From Epiperipatus broadwayi (Eukaryota > Onychophora > Udeonychophora > Euonychophora > Peripatidae): DNA of 64,000 bases. Position numbers and translations under genes: made by a program. The stretch spans positions 119,001 through 183,000 of the forward strand of contig JAQFVV010012674.1 in the NCBI GenBank assembly GCA_028023455.1, given 5' to 3'. The notes beneath the pieces are model-generated. The model was not told the DNA's origin and made no database searches. It saw only the letters and a list, made by a program, of their open reading frames with translations. Shown here piece after piece: positions 55,644-64,000 of the stretch; position 1 is the first letter of the stretch; each line of letters begins with the position of its first letter.

Positions 55644-56659
55644 ATATATATATATATATATATAGTTAATTTATTTTGATCAAATGTGAAATATTATATT
55701 ATTAATATTTTTATTGTGTATATTTTTATAAATTATGCAAATAGTATATTAACATTAAATCATTTTGAATCTTTAGTAGGCGGTCAAGAGTGCATTGAAA
55801 GTCAATGTAAGTATGTATAGTTTAATAGATAGTAGATAATGTGTTGTCCTAACTTATATGTAATTTAGGCTTCTGTCCACAAAACTAATCTTCTTAGGCT
55901 GCAAGTTTTCATTGTTGTGGAAATTTTAATTGTAATCATATTAGTAAGATAATTCTTTTTTAGTAGCACTTTAAGAATATGAGTAAAAGCAGTTTAATAA
56001 AATATATATGGGATTTGAGCATTCTATGATCAGATTTTCAAATGTATGAATGGGTGAAGAGTTGGAGTAGATTGAAGCCTGTTCAGTAAAGTATAAATTA
56101 TCTTTATTTTAAAAATTTCAAAATCGTGATATGTTTTCTATTTTATAACTCCATCAATTCAATCAACTATAGAATTTTCCTCCTGTGAGCATTTTGTTAA
56201 ATAATTAATATTGAATTTATTATAACTTTTATCGTTTAAAAAAACACACTGTCTTCTTGTTCTATTTCTTTCTCTTTTGTAATATTATTAGACCTCGATT
56301 ATATTATATAGTAATTATATAAAAAATAATAAGCCTAAATTTTATAATAGGTAACTAATGACCACACAAATATATTTTTATTAAACAAATGTTTACAACG
56401 CTTCTAAAATTTAAATGATTATTCATAATAAGTATATAAATTACACATACAACATATATGCATATTGAATAAATATTTCCATGGATTGTTTACTATAATA
56501 AAAAATGGAAATGAGGAGATGATATCCATGTAATTGCAAATAAACTTTAATCTTTACTGTTACCAAAAATTATTAATTACTACTAATTGACAATCACTGA
56601 GGCCAAACCCATTTTTGCTTGAAATCTATAATAACTATTTTGTTTAAATATTGTGTTGA
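55644..56659. other. TA tract and interval with a family D scrap
   Basis: A TA run at 55644-55663, then AT-rich sequence. About 56005-56095 resembles the left part of family D (TCTATGATCAGATTTTCAA, then GAAGAGTTGGAGTAGATTG). No gene. Confidence 0.45.
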
Positions 56660-58172
56660 ATTCATCATGAACATCATCATAAAACATTATGAATCCACTG
56701 CAGGATAAAGTTCTCTCCACATTAAATCTATCTTATTTGATCTTTAGCTTCTATTCTCCACATTACCCCTGCACTCTTTTTTTATTTCATCAATGCATCT
56801 AATATGTGGTCTCTTTTTGGGAATTTTACAAATTTCTTGGAATCCAGTTTAAGATTTCAATTGTTGATCTATTATCATCACTTCTAGCAATAGGTCCAGC
56901 CCAACTCCACTTCAATATTTTATTTTTTTCAATGAGGTCAATAACACTTTTTTGTGCTTTTACCCTAACATTGCATTTTTGATCTTTTCTTGTTACTCCC
57001 AACATGTATCTCTCTATACTTCTTTGAGTGGTCTAAATCTTTGTATTGCTTTTTTATTAAGTGTCCAAGTCTCAGATCCATAAGTAAGAACTGGTAAAAT
57101 ACATTTGTTAACAACCTTCCTTTTCAAACACATATGCATATTTCATTTTAGTATCAAGTTATTTCTACCAAAACCACACCAATCAAGTTTAATTCTATGA
57201 TTAATTTCATGCATTATGTTTCCATCTGTATTAATAATCTGACAAAAGTATTTGTAACAGTTAACTTCTTCTAACTCATCATAATCAATCTTTATTTTTA
57301 TATTTTGAAAAAATTGATTAAACATTACTTTAGTCTTTTTAACATTTATCTTTAGTCCTACTTTCATCTGATAACTCCTCCACATTTCCTGCATCTCTAA
57401 AGCATTATTTGCAAAAACAACCACATCATCTGCAAAATCTAAATGATTTAAATAATGTCCATTTAATTACAATCCATTAGCTTCCCATTTTAATCCACAA
57501 AATACTTCCTGAAGCACTGCTGTAAAAAGATTTGGAGATATGGAGTCACCCTATCTTACCCCCTTCTCAATGTTGACTTTCCCAGTATCATTATGTAATC
57601 TAATTGTTGATGCTGCATTTTTAAAAAAAAATATTTTTTACAATAGATGTATACCTTGATGATCCAATGCCTTAATCACTGAAGAAATGTTTATAGAATC
57701 AAATGCTTTTCATAATCTACAAATCCAAAACATAATGACAACTCAGAATCATTTATTTTTTCTATAACTTCTCTCAATATTTGGATATGGTCTACTGTAC
57801 TAAAAGCACTTTTAAATCCAGCTTGTTCTCTTGGTTGGTGGAAATACAATATTCTCTGTAGATGAGTTATACTTAACTTGGTAAAATTTTTTATATAAAA
57901 CTAATAAAAGGCTGATAGGTCTGTAATTTCTAATATTTTACTTATTACCTTTTTAAAATATTAATCTTAATATTGCATTCTTCCAATGATCTGAGATATC
58001 TTTATCATTTGGGCCTTTGGTGTATAACTTTGCTATAAAAATTGTATTTTTTCACCTGCTTCTTTTAATATATCAATTGTAATTCCATCATTACCTGAAG
58101 ACTTTCCTTTCTTCATATATTTAATTGCATGTTTCACTTCTTCATTTAAAGTTATGGGCAATTCGCTAGAAG

Positions 58173-58211
<39 letters not shown>

Positions 58212-59560
58212 ATACTTGTTCTTTATTCCTATATTAATTTTGATAAAACTCTTCTACCCATTTCATGATGTCATCTCTTTTTTTAGTAATAATTCCATTT
58301 TTTTTCTTATTGCAAATATAAATTTTTTACCAATACCAAAATGTTATTTTACATTCTTGAGATTTTTATTTTGTTCTCCCGCTTTCTTTGCTAGTTCACA
58401 TATTCATTTTATTATATCATTTTTAACTTTTTTTCACACCATTTTACAAAATTTGAGATATTCAATCCGTTTTAATGCATCATTTTTGTATATCTTCATA
58501 TCCCTTCTTTTCTTCATAAAAATATCTAGCCTCAGTAGAAATTATATTGGTCTATTAGTGCTTTTTTCTACCAGCTATCTTTGTTGCAGTTTCTAAAAGT
58601 GTATCAGTTATTTTCATATTAATTTCATTCAAATCTGTATCATGTTCAAAATCTACTAATACTTAAAATCTATTTGTAAGTTTTAATTTAAATTCATTAG
58701 TATGTTTCTAAAAAATAGAAATATCAACTGTAAGTATTGTTTTTTTTTAATAATTTTTGTCTCTCTAGTTTTGCAGTAACACGTATTTTACATCTTACTA
58801 ATCAATGATCATTTCCTGTGTTAAATATATTAAAACATTACAGTCTTGAAATATGTGTTTTATGCATGCTTCTATGTCCATTTCTTTTTAACATTTTTGT
58901 CAAAAAAATTAATAATATAAAATTTTTCTTTTTCGGTAAACTTCACAAGTCTATATCCTCTCCCCCTTATATTACCATAACCAAAATTACCTACAGCACT
59001 TTCATCTTTCATTTCTTTACCAATTCTAGCATTAAAATCTCCCATAACAATTTAAAAATGTTATTTCCTTTGATCAAAAGCCTTTTGTACATCCATATAA
59101 AAATCTTCTACTACTTCATCACTGTGAGAACTTGTTGGGGCATAAACCTGAATTATCTGCATTTGGTATCTACTATTAAGTTGTATAACTAATCTTGCCT
59201 CTCTGTCTGATACAGCATCAATATCCACAATGTTGTTCTTCCCCTTTTTATTTATAATTAATTCTACTCCACTTGTATTTTCAATATTTGTGTCTTTATA
59301 ATGGAGTACATGTCCACTTTTTAAATCAGTTGTATGTTCACCTTTTCTTCTAACTCCACAAAGTCCAAAAATGTCATATATGAAAGTGATATGCAGTTGT
59401 AAGTACCTAAATAAAATGTCTTCATTAAATGGCAGCCTTGGTCCACAATCAGGGGATTCTTGGCACCCTCTGCCTTCGACCACCAACTTCTGCCTTGATT
59501 GGTGAATTTACAGCCTCCTGGGAATAAGGGCCATAATTTGTTTTTGTCTCTCATAATTGT
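56660..59560 (-). pseudogene. APE-type LINE (RTE-like) pseudogene
   Basis: Minus strand, 5' to 3': endonuclease start FYLGTYN (about 59410), GLCGVRRKGEH, LKSGHVLHYKD, VSDREARLVIQLNSRYQMQI, VYAPTSSHSDE (to about 59120), then after a stop and frameshift MGDFNARIGKEM (GDFN catalytic motif, 59042-59031). RT blocks follow: YRPISLL (about 57930), FVDYEKAFDSI-like motif A (about 57710, frameshifted), GVR-stop-GDSISP with TAG for Gln (about 57555), and catalytic FADDVVVF (about 57430). The C-terminal part (57143-57424) and IDEIKKECRGNVENRS near 56770 complete it. Many stops, frameshifts and a TA insertion (58173-58209) show it is dead. Such LINEs copy themselves by target-primed reverse transcription. 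Confidence 0.85.
58173..58209. repeat. TA microsatellite inside LINE
   Basis: About 37 bp of TA interrupting the LINE between its endonuclease and RT parts. Confidence 0.95.
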
Positions 59561-60719
59561 AAATATATATTGGAATAATATTTATCATTTAAACAATCAC
59601 TCATTCTGCCTTATCAGACAACTGAGAAAAAAGTCCATGCTGTTTCTTGATCTTAAACTCAGAGGTAAAAAGCCAATAAATTCACCACACTGGCTAATGT
59701 GTGTTGGTGAGCAGCCCATCCATGTTTGCATACCATATGAATAATCACATAGTAATAACAACTGCAACAACATGGACATATGGAGTGGATATTAGGAATG
59801 TGTCCTGCTTGGTTTCGTTAAGTCCTCTGAGAGGAATCTTAGGGTCTACTTTCAATTAATAGCAAACTTTTTTTCTGCAGCTGTGTTAAATTAAAAGGGG
59901 TAATTAATAGTAATTAATAATTTCCTGATAACATTAAAAGTTAAAAGTAATTTGTAATTACATGGATATTATCTATTCATTTACATTTTTTGCTATTAGT
60001 AAAATAAAAGCTTAAAGAAAAGTTCTTGCTCAATAATGGCTTCATCTATTGCACAAATAAACTTTCTAAAGCAATAGAAATGTAGGCAACACATTTATAG
60101 ATTATTGATTAACCATCATTATAATGCAAAGCAAATTGTCTTCTTTAAAAATAAACATTACTTTCAAAATAACTAAACCTTTCATTTCTTTAATAAAAAA
60201 TTAACAAAACATATTTTTTATTCTTGAAAAGTTTATATTTTTCAAGTCACATTATTTCTTAATTATTTTTTAATTAAGTAAATGATTAAAAGATAAAATA
60301 AAAACTTCATCAACATTCAATTATATGTCTCTTAAAGATATCAGAAACTTTTCGCATCTCTTTGGTCGTATGTTTATGATTGTATCCTCTACAATGTATT
60401 AAAAGCAGAGAGAAAACAGTTCCTATCTTGCGTGAAAGTAATGGGTGAGCATTACAGAAATATAATTAATTACTGAATTATCTAGTTAATGAATGACTAA
60501 TAAAAAATATTAATATACTTCCATTAAGTGCTTTGTTTGAAAGTTGTGAGGGTACCACGTGTGACATTTATGAATTAAATTATAAGATTTGAAATATCAG
60601 GCACTCTTACAATTATATTTATAATTAGGTTCCAGGTACAAGTGTATCTGGTATTTTAAATCTTACATATTAAGCCTGCGATCTGCAATCGCTCTTCTCT
60701 GAATTTAAATGGATACTGT
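59561..60719. other. Interval left of family D; possible LINE 5' part
   Basis: 59561-59870 may be the 5' untranslated part of the minus-strand LINE. 60345-60500 is a direct repeat of 61285-61450 (TTTATGATT, then CACAATGTGTTAAAA versus ACAATGTATTAAAA), so it probably belongs to the family D tandem. No gene. Confidence 0.4.
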
Positions 60720-61131
60720 CCTGTACATGAGGGGTCAGAGTGACTTGTGGTCAACATGGCATGACTGCAATATTGACATCAGCATGGGATTTGGGAATTC
60801 TATCATCAGATTTTCAATGGTATGGATGGGTTAAGAGTTGGAGTTTGGAGTGGATTGAAACCTGTCCATTAAAGTGTAACGATTTTTTATCTTAATACAA
60901 ACTGAGCCTGATTATATATGTGTATGAGAGATAATATTCTGGACCAACTGATGAGTGCTGGTTTAGCACAAAATACTTTTATGGGTGATTGTTTATCTTT
61001 TTGGCATGTGTGTGGGCATGTGTATCATAGTATGAGATAGTGTGGATAGTAAAGAGGATTCAAAGTCTGATTTCATATTTCCTATATTTACAATTAAACT
61101 ATAGTAATTTGCTGTCTATATAGATCGGAAT
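60720..61131 (+). repeat. Family D repeat, plus copy
   Basis: Matches 63.2-63.66 kb in inverse orientation: GGTCAACATG, CAGATTTTCAATG, GAGTTTGGAGTGG, CTTAATA-AAACTGAGC, then the ribozyme position and a right end at a TA tract (61132). Confidence 0.7.
60928..60990 (+). ncRNA. Hammerhead ribozyme D2, GAAA altered
   Basis: CUGAUGA at 60948-60954 and a good stem II (GUGCU / AGCAC with a five-base loop), but GAAA reads AAAA, so G12 is lost. UUAUGGGUGAUU could pair with GACCAA for stem I. Probably inactive. Confidence 0.6.
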
Positions 61132-61156
61132 ATATATATATATATATATATATTTA

Positions 61157-61214
<58 letters not shown>

Positions 61215-61215
61215 T
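61132..61215. repeat. TA, CA and GT microsatellites
   Basis: TA run, CA run, TA run and GT run in succession; the CA and GT runs are inverse of each other. Confidence 0.95.
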
Positions 61216-61460
61216 AAAGATGGATGTAGGAATTTATGGCTTGGGCCAAATGAAGAGTACTGCTTCAGCATGATATCTGCATCTTGGAAATAACACATCT
61301 TTTTCCCATGTCTTTAATCATAGTTTATGATTACATAATCCACAATGTGTTAAAAAAAGATAGAAACCAGACCCTACTCTATGTGAAAATGGTTTAGTGT
61401 AAATGACACTACAGAAAAATTATTCATTATTGGATAATCTCTAGTTATTAATGTTCCGCT
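61216..61460 (+). repeat. Family D fragment with decayed hammerhead
   Basis: GGGCCAAATGAAGAGTACTG and CTTCAGCATGATAT (61228-61275) align with the D ribozyme but the core is AAUGAAG. Followed by the direct-repeat partner of 60345-60500. Confidence 0.5.
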
Positions 61461-61666
61461 TTATTTCAAATCCAACTTGCAAACTTCATCTTTTTTAAAC
61501 TCTATAGTCCAATTTTATTCAGATTTCGCATTTAATTCAACAACATATAATTACTAATGGATGACATACAAAAACTTCAACTATATAGCTACATTTATGC
61601 AGTTTCTATATTCATCTAATATCAAGAACAGTGATAGTTATATTATCCTCTTCGAACACTAACGCT

Positions 61667-61668
<2 letters not shown>
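61461..61668. other. AT-rich interval, nothing recognised
   Basis: No feature supported. Confidence 0.4.
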
Positions 61669-61734
<66 letters not shown>

Positions 61735-61761
61735 GCGTTATATATATATATATATATATAA
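61669..61761. repeat. TA microsatellites flanked by TGTAGCGTTA inverse
   Basis: AACGCTACAA precedes the first TA run and TGTAGCGTTA follows it, so the tract is the loop of a hairpin. Confidence 0.9.
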
Positions 61762-63124
61762 ACTGTACTAATAGACAAAATATTGGGTAGGTTTTTGTCA
61801 TTTCAGATACATTATCTCTAAAAACAGCTACAATATTATTATATCCAAGTCAAAACATTCTAAATAAACCCCCTTATATTTATTCACATTCTTACTAATA
61901 ATAAATCATTAATAATTTTAATAGATCCATTTTTATTTACATACATTATAATTCAATAAACTTCCAACGAAACCATTGCATACTCCATATTCATTCGAGA
62001 TAATCATGTTCTTAATATCTATAAATTCAAACCAAGGTTTAATTGCAATCTGCCCCAAAGCTAATTATTCTTTTAACTTATGGAACAAATACTTCGATTC
62101 TTCATAATAATATGCATGACCAATGATAATAAATCTTACAGGATAGCGCTCTTTATTTATCTTAATGTTATCAAAAAAAATCTTGTAGTCGATGGATACA
62201 TATGCAAAAATTGCTTCTTTCAAATAATTTATACAAATATTGTTTTAGAACTCATTTTATGGATTTGATATTAAATTTTAACTAAACAATTTGCACAAAC
62301 ATTTTCTCTTCAAATATGCCATTATCGAATTAAAAAAAAACTATGCACAAGGTTTTATTGCTTGGAAGTTTATAAAAAGCTCGAGCACCAGACCCGAAAA
62401 GCCAGATTCGATGCTGAAATCTTTTGACCCTAAATCAGCCACTCCACCAATTACTCAAAGTGAGTGCTGGCCTTATTATCTAATAAAACAAAACGATGCC
62501 TTTATCTTCTTTCTTATTCCTCACGTCATTTTTATTTATTAATTTCTGAAATACTTAACTCTCATCTTGCATAATGGATAATCCATCTTTTACAAACTGG
62601 TTTGCAGAACATAAGCTGTTTTGCCAAATAACTTACTTTACTACTGATGCGCTTCACATGCAACCTCTAATCCAGCCACGATCACCAAATAAGGATCAAA
62701 ACAACCTTCTTCCACATACTTTGGTCCAAAATTAAGACTAGAGATACGACCAAATGACACATTGAAATATAAAATTTGAAAAATTATAATTCACTAAAAA
62801 GTCGAAGCCTTTTCGGATAATCTTTAAAAATCCGAATTTTTTATATATATTTTTTAAAATTCATATTCTAGCATATTGCATATATTTATATAGATTTCAG
62901 AAAGCAATAAGTTTTTTTGTTAAATATTACACAATGAAAACACCACGTTCAACTGCATTTTAATGTCTTTAATAATCAACTGCATTAAATATCTTTTCAG
63001 GTGCTAAATAATATAATCACATACTTGCTTACATCATATTGTTCACCAGCTAATTCTTTTTTTCTTTCATGGTTTTCTCACCTTGTGTAAACATTAGTAA
63101 TCAATGGTTGCAAGATATTAGTTG

Positions 63125-63126
<2 letters not shown>
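61762..63126. other. AT-rich interval, no gene recognised
   Basis: Two short plus-strand open frames (62080-62268, 62291-62542) lack recognisable domains. A slightly GC-richer patch is at 62378-62480. Confidence 0.4.

Positions 63127-63217
<91 letters not shown>
63127..63217. repeat. TA microsatellite
   Basis: About 90 bp of TA, at the 3' end (ribozyme sense) of a family D tandem. Confidence 0.97.
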
Positions 63218-63221
<4 letters not shown>

Positions 63222-63357
63222 TAAATACACGTATATTGTCTATACTTAATTTAATGTAATTATAAGAGATTTGAACTCAGAATTTCAAACTCCCAACATC
63301 AATTCAATCACTTTATACGACTGATACACATCACCACGTACATGTAAAAAAATAAAT

Positions 63358-63412
63358 GATCTCCAATATAAATATTTCATGCTGAACAAGCACTCATCAG
63401 TTGATTCAGATC
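63358..63412 (-). ncRNA. Hammerhead ribozyme D4 (core intact)
   Basis: CUGAUGA at 63394-63400, stem II GUGCU / AGCAU with a UGUUC loop, GAAA at 63375-63378, stem III of three AU pairs with a UU loop, and AUA cleavage triplet. Stem I pairs UUGG with UCAA and GAUC with GAUC across an internal loop. All conserved core positions are present. Confidence 0.78.
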
Positions 63413-63837
63413 ACCATCTCCAATAGACATATAATCACTGCTCAGTTTATATTAAGATAGCAATTTTTCAAACCTTAATGAACACCCTTCAATCTTCTCC
63501 ACTCTCAAACTCTTCAGCCATCCATATCATTGAAAATCTGAGGATGAATAACCCGATGCATTTGTTGAGACCAATATTATTGTCATACTCATGTTGACCA
63601 CCTTAATTCAATATGGCCCCACATACATAGGACCTTAATATGTCCCTTTAACTTTACTGAAAAGAGATGGGCAAAATATAATCTGAATATGAAATATTTA
63701 AATGCATGTATATTGTTTATACTAAAATTAATGTAATTATAAGTTACTTGGACTCAGAATTTCAAGCTTCCCAAATCTATACAATGTATATCTTATACAA
63801 CTGATACACAACACCACATACATGGGGAAAAATAAAT

Positions 63838-63884
63838 GAACCTTTAATATAAGTATTTTCTGAACCAGCACTAATCAGTTGATC
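63838..63884 (-). ncRNA. Hammerhead ribozyme D5, core mutated
   Basis: CUGAUUA (G8 changed to U), stem II partly lost, GAAA followed by AUACUUAUA. Same place in the next tandem unit as D4. Inactive by expectation. Confidence 0.55.
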
Positions 63885-64000
63885 CATATCATCATCTCCA
63901 ACAAATATATAAAATCACTGCCCAGTTTCTTCTTCACTCTAAAACTCTTCAGTCATTAATATCATTGAAAATCCAAGGACTGTATGTTTTTCATGTCATA

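Larger units (their letters stand above)
63218..64000 (-). repeat. Family D tandem array, about 479-bp unit
   Basis: Two minus-strand units start (at their 3' ends) at 63218 and 63697 with the same TATTTAAATACACGTATATT-like text. Each carries a ribozyme position; the second unit leaves the window. Landmarks are the same as in the 33.1-33.4 and 60.7-61.1 kb copies. Confidence 0.78.

Noticed and set aside
58216-59192. Two ~125-codon plus-strand open frames rich in Phe, Ile and Ser
   Set aside because: They lie antisense to the decayed LINE and have no domain; the minus strand carries the recognisable motifs.

Overview
This window looks like non-coding, transposon-laden DNA from an AT-rich animal genome. 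The evidence is the very high A+T content, dozens of long TA microsatellites, Penelope-like retroelements with a GIY-YIG endonuclease, an APE-type LINE, an LTR element and hAT/foldback MITEs. There are no prokaryotic operons, rRNA or convincing tRNA genes. A lophotrochozoan such as a cephalopod mollusc would fit, but that is inference. No complete host gene is visible. One 33-nt microexon candidate (34337-34369) and a CpG-bearing promoter/exon-like patch (43.08-43.54 kb) are the only host-gene hints.

Layout. 1-3.56 kb: a minus-strand LTR retrotransposon with ~1.45-kb LTRs and a deleted interior. 3.67-17.2 kb: a long inverted repeat (arms ~1.95 kb) enclosing a broken gag-like gene and an hAT MITE. 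Its left arm is interrupted at a TA tract by two head-to-head copies of one Penelope-like element (4.9-8.8 kb), one of which keeps a 650-residue RT plus GIY-YIG reading frame. 17.2-26.2 kb: AT-rich sequence, a 453-bp palindromic MITE and tandem array A. 26.3-42.5 kb: a giant, old inverted repeat (arms ~4.3 kb with mirrored G/C skew) around tandem array B, a family D pair, a 2.7-kb TATC array and a small MITE. 45.6-50.5 kb: a second, decayed Penelope lineage, again with a head-to-head pair, plus tandem array C. 50.5-55.6 kb: a 5.1-kb near-palindrome. 56.7-59.6 kb: a minus-strand LINE pseudogene. 60-64 kb: family D repeats.

Main result. Four repeat families (A-D) carry hammerhead self-cleaving ribozymes, recognisable by CUGAUGA, a small stem II, GAAA, a minimal stem III that is palindromic in B and C, and a matching stem I. 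In families B and C they sit once per ~400-bp tandem unit, the arrays end in inverted units, and TA microsatellites bound them. The larger Penelope element carries a diverged hammerhead-like fold beside its 3' end. Together these look like a non-autonomous, ribozyme-processed (retrozyme-like) repeat system with a possible autonomous Penelope partner in the same window. Ribozyme calls come from reading the folds by eye; no covariance search was run.
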